64,000 bases of DNA from Acidimicrobiales bacterium (GCA_016716005.1 JADJXE010000001.1:2803001-2867000); one strand, 5' to 3'; positions 42,882 to 52,148 are shown, counted from the stretch's first letter. Notes: generated by a model not told the origin, from the sequence alone. Numbers and translations: made by a program.

Positions 42882-44032
42882 GGGGCGCCACGCCCGAGCC
42901 GGGCCCCCGCACCGTCGGTGTCGTCGGCGGCGGGCAGCTGGGCCGCATGCTGGCCCTGGCCGGGATCCCCCTCGGGGTGCGCTGCGTGGTGCTGGAGCCC
43001 GGCGCCGACCCGCCAGCCGGCCCCGTGGCCGAGGTGGTCGCCGCGCCGTACGACGACCTCGACGGCCTGGCCGCGCTCGCCCGGCGCTGCGAGGTGGTGA
43101 CGTACGAGTTCGAGAACGTGCCGGTCGCCGCAGCCGAGTGGCTCGCCGAGCGGGTGCCCGTGCGGCCCGGTCCCCTCGCCCTCGGGACGGCGCAGGACCG
43201 TCTGGCCGAGAAGCGGCTGTTCACCGCCCTCGGGATCGGGACCCCGCCCTACGTCGCCGTCGACGACCGGGCCGGGCTCCGGCCGGCCGTGGCCGAGGTG
43301 GGTCTGCCGGCGGTGCTCAAGACCCGCCGGCTCGGCTACGACGGCAAGGGCCAGGTGGTGCTGCGCGCCGCCGGCGACGTCGACGCGGCCTGGGAGACGC
43401 TCGGCGGCGTCCCCCTGCTGCTGGAGGGCTTCGTCGCGTTCGATCGCGAGCTGTCGATCGTGGCCGCCCGCGGCCTTGGCGGTGAGGTGGCGGCGTTCCC
43501 GGTGGTGGCGAACCACCACCAGGGGGGGATCCTCCGGCTCACGCTGGCCCCGGCCCCGGCCCCGGCCCCGGCCCCGGCGCTCCACCGGGGGCTCCAGGAG
43601 CAGGCCGAGGCGCTGGTGGGGCGGGTGCTCGACGCCCTCGACTACGTCGGGGTGATCGCCGTCGAGCTGTTCGAGGTGGGAGGCGCGCTGCTCGCCAACG
43701 AGCTGGCGCCCCGGGTGCACAACTCGGGCCACTGGACGATCGAGGGCGCCGAGACCAGCCAGTTCGAGCAGCACCTCCGTGCGGTCTGCGGGCTGCCGCT
43801 GGGGTCGGCGGCCGCCCGCGGCTGGTCGGCGATGGTGAACCTGGTCGGCGACGAGCCCGACCCGGCCGCGGTGCTGGCCGTGCCCGGGGCGCACCTGCAC
43901 CGCTACGGCAAGGCCCCCCGGCCGGGCCGCAAGCTGGCGCACGTCACCGTCACCGCGCCCGACGAGGCCACGCGCGACCAGCGGCTGGCGGACGTGCTCG
44001 GCGCCTGCGGGCTCGCGCCGCCGGCCCCGTAG
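42878..44032 (+). CDS. purK: N5-carboxyaminoimidazole ribonucleotide synthase
   Basis: 384 aa ATP-grasp enzyme. GVVGGGQLGRMLALAGIPLG, YEFENVPVAAAEWLAE, AVLKTRRLGYDGKGQVVL, PLLLEGFVAFDRELSIVAAR, NELAPRVHNSGHWTIEGAET and SQFEQHLRAVCGLPLG match PurK throughout. Converts AIR, ATP and bicarbonate to N5-CAIR for PurE. A Pro-Ala repeat (LAPAPAPAPAPA) is inserted in the central domain, encoded by a CCCCGG tandem repeat. Coupled to purE. Confidence 0.95.
   Translation: MRGATPEPGPRTVGVVGGGQLGRMLALAGIPLGVRCVVLEPGADPPAGPVAEVVAAPYDDLDGLAALARRCEVVTYEFENVPVAAAEWLAERVPVRPGPLALGTAQDRLAEKRLFTALGIGTPPYVAVDDRAGLRPAVAEVGLPAVLKTRRLGYDGKGQVVLRAAGDVDAAWETLGGVPLLLEGFVAFDRELSIVAARGLGGEVAAFPVVANHHQGGILRLTLAPAPAPAPAPALHRGLQEQAEALVGRVLDALDYVGVIAVELFEVGGALLANELAPRVHNSGHWTIEGAETSQFEQHLRAVCGLPLGSAAARGWSAMVNLVGDEPDPAAVLAVPGAHLHRYGKAPRPGRKLAHVTVTAPDEATRDQRLADVLGACGLAPPAP
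43548..43577 (+). repeat. CCCCGG hexanucleotide repeat, 5 copies, inside purK
   Basis: Five exact copies; encodes a Pro-Ala stretch. Length change by whole units would keep the frame. Confidence 0.85.
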
Positions 44033-44057
44033 GCGGGCCCCGTCGGCGACGCCCCTG

Positions 44058-44945
44058 TCAGCCGACGAGCCGCTGGGCGTCGAACGCCCGCAGGCGGGCG
44101 ATGCGCTCGCTGGTCGGGGGGTGCGTCGAGAACAGCTTGGTGACGTTCGGCTGGCGCTGGCGCGGTCGCCGGCCCCCGGGCTGCTCGCCGGCCAGCGGGT
44201 TGTGGATCCAGGCCGACGCCTGGGCCGGGTTCACCGCCATCGGCACGCGGGTGGCGGTGGACTCGATCCGCTGCAGCGCCCGGGCGAGGGGCTCGCCCCG
44301 CCCCACCAGCTCGGCGCCGAAGCGGTCGGCCTCGAACTCGCGGGAGCGCGAGATGGCGAACTGGATGAACATGGCGGCGACCGGCGCCAGCAGCGCGAAC
44401 GCCAGCACGCCGACGGGGTTGGGGCCGTCGTCGTCGCTGCCGAAGATCGACGTGAACATGGCCAGCTGCGCGATGTAGCTGATGCCGGTGGCGATGGCGG
44501 CGGCCACCGAGCCGATGAGGATGTCGCGGTTGCGGATGTGGCCGAGCTCGTGGGCCAGTACGGCCTCGAGCTCGTCGGGCGGCAGCATCTGCAGCAGCCC
44601 CTGGGTGACGCAGACGACGGCCCGCTGCTCGTTGCGGCCGGTGGCGAAGGCGTTGGGCTGCAGCGCCGGCGACACCGCCACCGTGGGCGCGGGCATGCCG
44701 GCCCGGTCGGCGAGGGTGCGCACCATGGCGAGCAGCCCTGGCGCGTCGGCCTCGGTCACCGGGTGGGCGCCGGCCGCCCGCAGGGCGATCCGGTCGCTGA
44801 ACCAGTACGAGGCACCGACGATGCCGAGCCCGAGGAGCAGGCCCAGGAACAGTCCCGACGTGCCGGCGAGCAGGCCGCCGACCACGACGGCCAGGCCGGC
44901 CAGCCCGGCCAGGAGCGTGTACGTCTTGATGGTGTTCGTCGACAT
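44058..44945 (-). CDS. htpX: membrane M48 metalloprotease HtpX
   Basis: 295 aa. Two N-terminal membrane segments (about 10-27 and 30-48) and two more around 150-195. Zinc motif HELGH in EAVLAHELGHIRNRD, third ligand Glu in REFEADRFGAEL. SPALQPNAFATGRNEQRAVV is typical. It degrades misfolded membrane proteins. RBS GGAGAACC before the ATG. Downstream of a zinc-ribbon gene with a 14-bp gap; a shared operon is likely. Confidence 0.93.
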   Translation of the reverse strand: MSTNTIKTYTLLAGLAGLAVVVGGLLAGTSGLFLGLLLGLGIVGASYWFSDRIALRAAGAHPVTEADAPGLLAMVRTLADRAGMPAPTVAVSPALQPNAFATGRNEQRAVVCVTQGLLQMLPPDELEAVLAHELGHIRNRDILIGSVAAAIATGISYIAQLAMFTSIFGSDDDGPNPVGVLAFALLAPVAAMFIQFAISRSREFEADRFGAELVGRGEPLARALQRIESTATRVPMAVNPAQASAWIHNPLAGEQPGGRRPRQRQPNVTKLFSTHPPTSERIARLRAFDAQRLVG

Positions 44946-44959
44946 GGTGGTTCTCCGCC

Positions 44960-45316
44960 TCAGAAGTCCAGGATCTCGGACAGGAACGACTTCTTCTTCT
45001 TGCCCTTGCCGTAGCGAGACCAGTCGTCGTCGTCGTCGTACCGCCGCTCGTCGTACCGCCGCTCGTCGCGCCGTTCGTCGCGCCGTTCGTCGCCGCGGCG
45101 AGCATCCGTGCGGCGATCGTCACGGTCGGGCACCCGGGCCGCGGCCCGGCGCTCGGCATCGAGGTCGTCGAGGGCCGCCTGGGCGGAGCGCTCGATCATC
45201 TTGTCGAGCTCGCCCCGGTCGAGCCACACCCCGCGGCAGCGGGGGCAGTAGTCGATCTCGATGCCCTGGCGCTCGGACATCACCAGGCGTTCGTCGACGC
45301 AGGTGGGGCACTGCAT
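44960..45316 (-). CDS. TFIIB-type zinc-ribbon protein
   Basis: 118 aa. ATG 45316 is preceded by GGAGGATC. Zinc ribbon: MQCPTCVDERLVM and YCPRCRGVWLDRGELDKMIE, the zf-TFIIB pattern (CPxC...CPxCxGxWLDxGEL). A long charged, low-complexity stretch of Arg/Asp repeats (RRDERRDERRYDERRYDD) and a basic KKKK end follow. Probably co-transcribed with htpX; a role in membrane protein quality control is only inferred. Confidence 0.85.
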   Translation of the reverse strand: MQCPTCVDERLVMSERQGIEIDYCPRCRGVWLDRGELDKMIERSAQAALDDLDAERRAAARVPDRDDRRTDARRGDERRDERRDERRYDERRYDDDDDWSRYGKGKKKKSFLSEILDF

Positions 45317-45529
45317 GGGGGATCCTCCTGTCGATCCGTTGCGATCCACAGAAGGTCTCTCCCGCCCCTGGGGGCCAGCGGCACCGGGCCGGAGCCGTGG
45401 TGACGATGCCGCTGCGGAGGGATACTCCCCTTCTCGTTGGCAGAAGCATAGCAGTGAGATTCAGGAATGTCACGCCGCTCGAAGATCGGGTCGGCGGGCG
45501 TCCGCGGCCGGGCCGGGGGCACCCCCGGC
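45317..45529. other. intergenic region between zinc-ribbon gene and pterin dehydratase
   Basis: About 210 bp without a gene. On the minus strand a TATGCT (45450 to 45445) could be the -10 of the zinc-ribbon/htpX operon, leaving a leader of about 120 nt. I find no CIRCE-like or HAIR-like heat-shock palindrome. Confidence 0.35.
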
Positions 45530-45535
45530 TAGGTT
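45530..45535 (+). promoter_or_regulatory. -10 hexamer, leaderless start
   Basis: TAGGTT, 6 nt before the GTG at 45542. Confidence 0.5.
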
Positions 45536-45541
45536 GGCGGG

Positions 45542-45832
45542 GTGCCCGAGACGCTCCCCCCCGACGAGATCGAGGCCCGACTGGCCGACGTGCCCCGCTG
45601 GGCGGTGGTCGACGGGAAGCTCTGCCGCGACCTCGTGTTCAAGGACTTCGTCGAGGCGTTCGGCTTCATGTCGATGGTCGCCCTGCTCGCCGAGCGGCTG
45701 GGCCACCACCCCGATTGGTCGAACAGCTGGAACCGGGTGGAGATCAAGCTGACCACCCACGCCGCCGGCGGGCTGACCGAGCTCGACGTGGCCCTGGCCG
45801 GCGCCATCAACGTGGCCCTGGGCGAGACCTAG
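45542..45832 (+). CDS. pterin-4a-carbinolamine dehydratase
   Basis: 96 aa, normal PCD length. KDFVEAFGFMSMVALLAERL and GHHPDWSNSWNRVEIKLTTH carry the conserved His-His-Pro-x-Trp and the later His. It dehydrates 4a-hydroxytetrahydropterin or a pterin-like adduct; no aromatic amino acid hydroxylase is nearby, so its partner is unknown. Leaderless GTG; convergent with sufU. Confidence 0.93.
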   Translation: MPETLPPDEIEARLADVPRWAVVDGKLCRDLVFKDFVEAFGFMSMVALLAERLGHHPDWSNSWNRVEIKLTTHAAGGLTELDVALAGAINVALGET

Positions 45833-45871
45833 GACGGTCGAGCCGCACGAGGGCCGCGGGGCCCCGTCGGG

Positions 45872-46351
45872 CTACGCGCCGGCGGAGGCGGCGGCGCGGT
45901 CGAGGGCGTTGGTGAGGGTGTTCCAGGGGAGCGTCGCGCACTTGATGCGCACCGGGAACTTCACCACGCCCCGGAGGGCCTCGAGGTCGCCGAGCTTCAC
46001 CTCGGGGCCCTCGGCCAGGCTGTCGGCCTCGCCCTCGAGCGTGTGCTCGTGGATCGACATCATGGCCTTGAAGGCCCGCACCAGGGCCCGGGCCTCGTCG
46101 AGGCTCCTGCCCTTGATCGCCGCGGACATCATCGATGCCGACGACTGGCTGATCGAGCAGCCCTGCCCACCGATGCGGATGTCGGCGATCTGGCCCCCTT
46201 CGACCTCGAGGTAGACCACGATCTCGTCGCCGCACAGCGGGTTGAAGCCTTCCTCGCGCACGGCCGGGGGCACCGGCAGCTCCCCCCGGTTCCGGGGGTT
46301 GCGGTAGTGGTCGAGGATGATCTCGCGGTAGAGGTCTTCGAGGCCGGGCAT
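45872..46351 (-). CDS. sufU: Fe-S assembly sulfurtransferase/scaffold SufU
   Basis: 159 aa IscU-fold protein. Cys40 and Asp42 in NPLCGDE, Cys65 in GGQGCSISQSS and Cys138 in RIKCATLPW are the zinc/sulfur site of SufU. The insertion between the second and third Cys marks the SufU rather than the IscU type. It accepts sulfur from SufS. Follows sufS by 12 bp in the sufC2-sufS-sufU unit. Confidence 0.94.
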   Translation of the reverse strand: MPGLEDLYREIILDHYRNPRNRGELPVPPAVREEGFNPLCGDEIVVYLEVEGGQIADIRIGGQGCSISQSSASMMSAAIKGRSLDEARALVRAFKAMMSIHEHTLEGEADSLAEGPEVKLGDLEALRGVVKFPVRIKCATLPWNTLTNALDRAAASAGA

Positions 46352-46363
46352 CGTCGTTCCAGG

Positions 46364-47649
46364 CTAGAGGGCGAACACGTCCCGGGCGGCGTCGAGGGCC
46401 TCGCAGAGGACGTCGACGTCGTCGGTGTCGTTGTAGAGGTAGACGGAGGCCCGCGCCGTGGCGGTCACGCCGAGCAGGCGCATGAGCGGCTTGGCGCAGT
46501 GGTGCCCGGCCCGCACGCACACGCCGGACTGGTCGAGCACCTGGGAGACGTCGTGGGGGTGCACGCCCTCGAGCGCGAACGAGATCGTGCCGCCGCGGGC
46601 GTCGACGTCGTCGGGGCCGTACACGGTGACGGTGTCGGGGAAGCGCTCGCGGAGGCGCTCGAGGGCGTAGGCGGTGAGGGTGCGCTCGTGGGCCCGCACC
46701 CGGTCCATGCCGATGGCTCCGAGGTAGTCGACCGCAGCCCCCAGCCCGACCACCTCGGCGATGGGCGGGGTGCCGGCCTCGAACCGGCCCGGGGGGACGT
46801 CGGGGACGAAGCCGTCGAGGCGGACGTCGAGGATCATGTTGCCACCGCCGAGGAACGGCGGCATGGCGTCGAGCAGCTCCTCGCGGCCCCAGAGCACGCC
46901 CACGCCGGACGGCCCGCACATCTTGTGGCTGGAGAAGGCGACGAAGTCGCCGCCGAGGGCCTGCACGTCGGTGGGGTGGTGGGGTACGTACTGGCAGGCG
47001 TCCACCAGCACGGTGGCGCCGGCGGCGTGGGCGGCGTCGGCGATGGGGCGCACCGGAGGGAAGGTGCCGAGCACGTTGGACATGGCCGACACGCCGACCA
47101 GCCGCACGCCGTCCAGGAGGCGGTCGAGGTCGGTCAGGTCGAGACGGCCGTCCGGGGTGAGGGGGATCCAGCGGAGCTGCAGCCCCCGCTCGGCGGCCAG
47201 CATGTGCCAGGGGACGATGTTGGCGTGGTGCTCGAGGTGGGTGAGCAGCACCGTGTCGCCCTCGCCCAGGTGGGTGCGGCCCCACGAGTGGGCGACCAGG
47301 TTGATGGCCTCGGTGGCGTTCTTGGTGAACACCACCTCGCGGGTGCTCGTGGCGTTGACGAACCGGGCCACGGCGGTGCGGGCCCCCTCGTACGCGGCGT
47401 CGGCCTCGGCCGCCAGCTGGTACGCGCCGCGGTGGACGTTGGCGTAGGAGTGCTCGTAGAAGCCCTGCATGGCGTCGAGCACGGAGCGGGGCTTCTGGGA
47501 CGTGGAGGCCGAGTCGAGGTAGACGAGCCGCCGGCCGTGCACCTCGCGCTGCAGCAGCGGGAAGTCCTTGCGGATCGCGGCGCCGTCGAGGGGTTCGGTG
47601 GCCTCGGCGGTGGCCTCGGCGGTGGCCTCGGCGGTGGCCTCCCCCGCGG

Positions 47650-47653
<4 letters not shown>
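46364..47653 (-). CDS. sufS: cysteine desulfurase SufS
   Basis: 429 aa, PLP-dependent. Schiff-base Lys in FSSHKMCGPSGVG; persulfide Cys in VRAGHHCAKPLMR; LVYLDSASTSQKPRSVLDAM near the N-terminus. It mobilises sulfur from cysteine for SufU and SufBCD. ATG 47653 overlaps the sufC2 stop (ATGA). The first 20 or so residues are an unusual (EATA)4 repeat encoded by a 12-bp tandem repeat and are probably disordered. Confidence 0.95.
47597..47644. repeat. 12-bp tandem repeat, 4 copies, at the sufS N-terminus
   Basis: GGTGGCCTCGGC at 47597, 47609 and 47621, then a variant at 47633. In-frame on the minus strand, encoding Ala-Glu-Ala-Thr repeats. Confidence 0.85.
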
Positions 47654-48417
<764 letters not shown>

Positions 48418-48423
48418 GCGCCC

Positions 48424-48429
48424 AGGCTA
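48424..48429 (-). promoter_or_regulatory. -10 hexamer of sufC2-sufS-sufU
   Basis: TAGCCT on the minus strand, 6 nt before the GTG at 48417. Confidence 0.55.
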
Positions 48430-48436
48430 CACGGGG

Positions 48437-48474
48437 CCCCCTAATTGCACTATTCCCGTAGTGCTATTAGGGGG
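48437..48474. promoter_or_regulatory. proposed Suf operator 3 inside a larger inverted repeat
   Basis: CACTAT-TCCC-GTAGTG (48448-48463) is nested in a perfect outer repeat CCCCCTAAT (48437-48445) / ATTAGGGGG (48466-48474). The stop codon of the upstream gene lies in the right arm, so the outer hairpin may also end that transcript. The inner palindrome lies 7 to 22 nt from the -35 side of the sufC2 promoter. Confidence 0.75.
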
Positions 48475-48874
48475 TTCGGAGCAGCGCTTCCTTCCAGGAC
48501 CGGAACCGCGTGTGCCGGGAGCCGTCCGGCCCGACCCCGTCGCCGGATCCGTCGGGGAACAGCCGGAACGTCCACTGGTCGTCGAGGTCGTCGGCGCGGA
48601 CGGCCAGGTAGCGGGCGTCGGCCCGGCTGGCCGGGCCGGCTCGCCACAGCAGCCAGGGCCCGATCCGGCGCTTGTAGGTGGGCAGCGGCTGGGCCAGCTC
48701 GAGGTCGTCGCCCAGGTGGAGCAGGGCCGGCGGGGCCTCGATCCAGGCGGTGGCGGGGATGTTCCGGTCGCGGATCGGCGTGGGCGGGAGGTCGGCGGTG
48801 TGGACCGGGGTGTGGTCGAGGGGGCGCTCGTCGGCCGGGAGGGCGGCGCCGTGGGGCTCGGGGCCGTCGGTCAT
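48467..48874 (-). CDS. hypothetical protein
   Basis: 135 aa; ATG 48874 overlaps the nitroreductase stop (ATGA). Seen: ATAWIEAPPALLHLGDDLEL, PLPTYKRRIGPWLLWRAGPA, ARYLAVRADDLDDQWTFRLF and HTRFRSWKEALLRTP. No membrane segment, no catalytic motif I recognise. Translationally coupled to the nitroreductase. Its stop codon lies within the suf operator/hairpin. Confidence 0.65.
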   Translation of the reverse strand: MTDGPEPHGAALPADERPLDHTPVHTADLPPTPIRDRNIPATAWIEAPPALLHLGDDLELAQPLPTYKRRIGPWLLWRAGPASRADARYLAVRADDLDDQWTFRLFPDGSGDGVGPDGSRHTRFRSWKEALLRTP

Positions 48875-49458
48875 GCCGGGTGCCAGGCGTGCACGAGGGC
48901 GGTGAGGTCCGGTCGGCGGGGCGGCCTGGGCGGGCTGTCGGCCAGGTGGGTGCCGAGGTAGAGGAACCCGACGACGGCGTCGTCGGGCCGCAGGCCGAGC
49001 GCGGCCTTCACCCGCTCGTCGCGGGCCGGCTCCCCGGTGCGCCACATGGAGCCGTAGCCGAGGGCCGTGGCCGCGACGAGCACGTTCTGGCACGCGGCCG
49101 CCGCCGACGCCACCTGCTCGTCCCACGGCACCGTGGCCTCGCGCCGCACCGCGGCCACGACCACCACCAGCGGCGCCCGGCCCAGCTTGGTGCGCTCCTT
49201 GGCCGCCTTGGCCTCGACCGGCTCGGTGCCGGCCGCCGCGCACCGGGCCCGGTAGGCGTCCTCCAGCACGGCGCCGAAGGCGTCCTTGGCGTCGCCGGCC
49301 AGCACCACGAAGCGCCAGGGGCGGAGCTCACCGTGGTCGGGCGCGCAGGCGGCGGCCTCCAGCAGGGCGGTGAGGTCGTCGCCGGTGGGTGCCGGCTCGC
49401 CCAGGCGGCTGGTCGACCGGCGGGTGCTGATGGCGGTGATGGCGTCGATGGGTGGCAC
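48871..49458 (-). CDS. nitroreductase family protein
   Basis: 195 aa from GTG 49458. AISTRRSTSRLGEPAPTGDD, AACAPDHGELRPWRFVVLAG (FMN-binding), AACQNVLVAATALGYGSMWR and VGFLYLGTHLADSPPRPPR are nitroreductase landmarks; the WRTGEPARD stretch is the usual FMN phosphate loop. Reduces nitro or quinone substrates with NAD(P)H; natural substrate unknown. A much longer open frame continues upstream but is only a shadow of the genes on the other strand. Confidence 0.88.
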   Translation of the reverse strand: MPPIDAITAISTRRSTSRLGEPAPTGDDLTALLEAAACAPDHGELRPWRFVVLAGDAKDAFGAVLEDAYRARCAAAGTEPVEAKAAKERTKLGRAPLVVVVAAVRREATVPWDEQVASAAAACQNVLVAATALGYGSMWRTGEPARDERVKAALGLRPDDAVVGFLYLGTHLADSPPRPPRRPDLTALVHAWHPA

Positions 49459-49508
49459 GCTACCGGCGCTGCCGCCCCATCGGTCGGGCGGCACCAGGGC
49501 GCCGGCGG

Positions 49509-50111
49509 CTACCAGCCCCGGTCGATCCACTCCTGCAGGTGGGGTCGCTCGGTGCCGATCGTGGTGTCGGCGCCGTGACCGGGCAGCACCAGCGTGTCGG
49601 CGGGCAGCGTGAGCAGCTTGCGGTCGATCGACTCGATGATGGCGGGGAAGTCGCCGCCCGGGAACTTGGTCGCGCCCGGGCCGCCCGGGAACAGCGTGTC
49701 GCCCGAGAACAGCAGCGGCGTGCCCTCCACCGCGAAGCAGATGGAGCCGGGGGTGTGTCCGGGGGTGAGGATCGTGCGCAGCCGCAGGCGGCCGACCTCG
49801 AGCACGGTGTCGTCCTCGAGCACGAAGTCGTAGGCGGGGAGCATGGCTGCGTCGGCGGCGGTCACGCCCACCTCGTAGCCGGCGTCGCGCACCTGGGGCA
49901 CGGCCTGGATGTGGTCCCAGTGCCCGTGGGTCTCGAGCACGGTGCGCACCCCGAGCCGGCGGCAGAGCTCGAGCAGCTTGTCGTGCTCGTTGGCCGCGTC
50001 GAGCAGCACGGCGTCGCCGGTGGCCCGGCAGCGGACCACGAAGACGTTGTTGTCGACGGGCCCGACCACGAGGCGGTGGACCTCGACGAGGGTGTCCTGG
50101 TAGTGCAGCAC
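49509..50111 (-). CDS. MBL-fold hydrolase, glyoxalase II-like
   Basis: 200 aa from a GTG. Zinc ligands: THGHWDH (HxHxDH), LTPGHTPGS, FSGDTLFPGG and LPGHGADTTIG, the pattern of glyoxalase II and persulfide dioxygenase-type enzymes. GPVDNNVFVVRC is the usual opening. Substrate not defined; likely a thioester hydrolase. Divergent from the acyl-CoA dehydrogenase. Confidence 0.88.
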   Translation of the reverse strand: MLHYQDTLVEVHRLVVGPVDNNVFVVRCRATGDAVLLDAANEHDKLLELCRRLGVRTVLETHGHWDHIQAVPQVRDAGYEVGVTAADAAMLPAYDFVLEDDTVLEVGRLRLRTILTPGHTPGSICFAVEGTPLLFSGDTLFPGGPGATKFPGGDFPAIIESIDRKLLTLPADTLVLPGHGADTTIGTERPHLQEWIDRGW

Positions 50112-50151
50112 GGGGCCTCCGGGAGCCGGCCCGGGCGTCGGTGTGCGCCTT

Positions 50152-50163
50152 GACCGTGCGGTC
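50152..50163. promoter_or_regulatory. palindromic operator candidate upstream of acyl-CoA dehydrogenase
   Basis: GACCG-TG-CGGTC, a 5-2-5 perfect palindrome in the divergent region 50112-50211. It resembles the GACCG/CGGTC operators of many TetR-type regulators of fatty-acid genes. Confidence 0.45.
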
Positions 50164-50211
50164 TAGTAAACAGGACGGCACCTCAGTCGAGCACTCCCAG
50201 GGGGCACCAAC

Positions 50212-51327
50212 GTGAACTTCGCCTTCAGCGAGGAGCAGGAAGAGCTCCGTCGCACCGTCCGGAGCTTCCTCGAGCAGAAGTCGCCCGAGACCGAGGTCCG
50301 GCGGCTCATGGAGACCGAGGACGGCTACGACCCGGCCGTCTGGAGCCAGATGGCCGAGCAGCTCGGTCTCCAGGGCCTGATCGTCCCAGAGGAGCACGGC
50401 GGCTCCGGCTACTCCTACGTCGAGCTGTGCGTCGTGCTCGAGGAGATGGGCCGGGCCCTGCTCTGCGCTCCGTACTTCTCCACCGTCGTGCTGGGTGCGA
50501 ACACGCTGATGCAGTCGGGTGACGAGGCCGCCAAGAAGGAGTACCTGCCCGGGATCGCGTCGGGCGAGACGATCGCCACCCTCGCCTTCACCGAGGAGAG
50601 CGGCCGCTGGGACGAGGCCGGCATCACCATGCAGGCCACCAAGAGCGGCGACGGCTACACGCTCGACGGCACCAAGATGTTCGTGCTCGACGGCCACGTC
50701 GCCGACCTGATCCTGGTGGCCGCCCGCAGCGGGTCGGGCGTGAGCCTGTTCGCGGTGGACGGCGGCGCCGCCGGGCTCACCCGCACGGCCCTGTCGACGA
50801 TGGACCAGACGCGCAAGCAGGCCCGGCTCGACTTCTCGGGCACGCCGGCCCGCCTGGTGGGGGCCGAGGGCAAGGGCTGGGACGTGCTGTCGACCGTGCT
50901 CGACCTGGCGGCCGTGGGCCTGTCGGACGAGTCGGTGGGCGGCGCCCAGTTCGTGCTGGAGATGGCCGTCGAGTACGCCAAGGTCCGCGTGCAGTTCGGT
51001 CGGCCGATCGGGTCGTTCCAGGCCATCAAGCACAAGTGCGCCGACATGCTCCTCGAGGTCGAGTCGTCGAAGTCGGCGGCGTACTACGCCTCGTGGTGCG
51101 CAGCCGAGATGAACGACGAGCTGCCGTCGGTGGCCAGCCTGGCCAAGGCGTACTGCACCGAGGCGTACTTCCACGCCGCGGCCGAGAACATCCAGATCCA
51201 CGGTGGCATCGGCTTCACGTGGGAGCACCCCGCCCACCTGTACTTCAAGCGGGCCAAGAGCGCCGAGCTGCTGTTCGGCGATCCGACGTACCACCGCGAG
51301 CTGCTGGCCCAGCGCATCGGCATCTGA
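50212..51327 (+). CDS. acyl-CoA dehydrogenase (FadE type)
   Basis: 371 aa. MNFAFSEEQEELRRTVRSFL, GLIVPEEHGGSGYSYVELCV, AFTEESGRWDEAGI, AQFVLEMAVEYAKVRVQFGR, PIGSFQAIKHKCADMLLEVE and IQIHGGIGFTWEHPAHLYFK are typical. It belongs to the actinobacterial FadE group of lipid or steroid side-chain breakdown. The usual catalytic Glu position is not obvious to me, so activity may rest in a complex with a partner, as in alpha2beta2 FadE pairs. GTG start; ribosome-binding GGGGG upstream. Confidence 0.88.
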   Translation: MNFAFSEEQEELRRTVRSFLEQKSPETEVRRLMETEDGYDPAVWSQMAEQLGLQGLIVPEEHGGSGYSYVELCVVLEEMGRALLCAPYFSTVVLGANTLMQSGDEAAKKEYLPGIASGETIATLAFTEESGRWDEAGITMQATKSGDGYTLDGTKMFVLDGHVADLILVAARSGSGVSLFAVDGGAAGLTRTALSTMDQTRKQARLDFSGTPARLVGAEGKGWDVLSTVLDLAAVGLSDESVGGAQFVLEMAVEYAKVRVQFGRPIGSFQAIKHKCADMLLEVESSKSAAYYASWCAAEMNDELPSVASLAKAYCTEAYFHAAAENIQIHGGIGFTWEHPAHLYFKRAKSAELLFGDPTYHRELLAQRIGI

Positions 51328-51403
51328 CGCCGGCGACGGCCGGGTCTCGTCCGGCGGCGCCCTGCGGGGCCCCCCGGCGCGCCCGGGGCGCTCGGCGCAC
51401 CGC

Positions 51404-51409
51404 TAGCCT
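51404..51409 (+). promoter_or_regulatory. -10 hexamer
   Basis: TAGCCT, 10 nt before the ATG at 51420; a leaderless or near-leaderless start. Confidence 0.4.
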
Positions 51410-51419
51410 CGGGGACGCC

Positions 51420-51875
51420 ATGACGCTCCTGTTGGTGGTGCTGGCGACGGCCCTGGTGTTCGCGATCGCCGCGGTGGTGGTCGGGCGCGAAGCACGTCGC
51501 CTGGGGCGCACCCCGCCCCGTACCGTGTACGACCTCGACGAGGCCGTCGACGACGTGGCCGACCGGCTCCCCTTCGAGGTCGCGGCCGAGCTGAGCCACG
51601 CCGACGTGCGGCGGCTGCTGCGCTGGCACCTCGACTGGTTCCGGGCCCAGGGCATCACCCCGCCGCCCGACGACCCCGACGACCCGGCGGTGGCCCAGGC
51701 GCCCGTGGTGGTGGTCGACGAGGCCGACGCCGTCGACGTGCTGGCCGACCGGGCGACCCTGTCGGGCGCCGGCTACACGGCCGACCAGGTGCAGGCGGTG
51801 ATCGACGCCCACATGGCCTACCTCGAGCGCATCGGCGCGGTGGCGCCGGCGGAGGAGCCTCCCCCCGAGGTGTGA
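51420..51875 (+). CDS. conserved membrane-anchored hypothetical protein
   Basis: 151 aa. One N-terminal membrane helix (LLLVVLATALVFAIAAVVVG, residues 3-22), then a cytosolic part with RTVYDLDEAVDDVADRLPFE, LSHADVRRLLRWHLDWFRAQ and DRATLSGAGYTADQVQAVID. The end is Pro/Glu-rich. Conserved-looking in actinobacteria by its DEAVDxVAxRLPxE pattern, but function is unknown. Confidence 0.75.
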   Translation: MTLLLVVLATALVFAIAAVVVGREARRLGRTPPRTVYDLDEAVDDVADRLPFEVAAELSHADVRRLLRWHLDWFRAQGITPPPDDPDDPAVAQAPVVVVDEADAVDVLADRATLSGAGYTADQVQAVIDAHMAYLERIGAVAPAEEPPPEV

Positions 51876-51897
51876 CGTGAGCGGGCGGGCCGCCGTC

Positions 51898-51903
51898 TAC
51901 ACT
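51898..51903 (+). promoter_or_regulatory. -10 hexamer of the structured leader
   Basis: TACACT; transcription would begin near 51910, just before the AAAGGAGGT of the structured element. Confidence 0.45.
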
Positions 51904-51909
51904 CGTCGC

Positions 51910-52110
51910 ACCGAGGAAAGGAGGTGGTCCAGCTGAACGGTGATTGTTGTGGGACCTCGGAGGTGGCTGGCCGCTAGGCGGCCCGCTGGACCACCGGCGA
52001 ATCCCCGCCAGACACCCTCGGAGCCAGCGGCCGGGACATGGTCCCGCCCGGCATCCCAAACGCTCTCCGAGCCTCTTCCAGCAGCATCTCGACGAGCGAG
52101 GGGTCGGCCC
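51910..52110 (+). ncRNA. structured leader or small RNA candidate
   Basis: About 200 nt without an ordinary gene. It begins GAGGAAAGGAGGTGGTCCAG, which contains an extended complement of the 16S rRNA 3' end. GGTGGTCCAGC (51923-51933) pairs perfectly with GCTGGACCACC (51985-51995), which would sequester that Shine-Dalgarno. Inside lies a second perfect hairpin, GGCCGC-TAG-GCGGCC (51969-51983). Further hairpins follow (GGCG/CGCC; GGGAC/GTCCC around an ATG triloop). A GTG at 51940 opens a frame that runs into the downstream gene, so a leader peptide or a long isoform is possible. I do not recognise the class. Confidence 0.5.
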
Positions 52111-52148
52111 GGCCGGCCCCTCGTTCGCGTCACCCGGCCGGCGTCGCG

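Noticed and set aside
45280..45522. Small open frames between the zinc-ribbon gene and the pterin dehydratase
   Set aside because: No ribosome-binding site, no conserved-looking sequence; they overlap the other strand's genes.
49459..51294. Minus-strand open frame extending the nitroreductase upstream
   Set aside because: It is antisense to the glyoxalase-II-like gene's complement and to the acyl-CoA dehydrogenase; only 48871-49458 carries family motifs.
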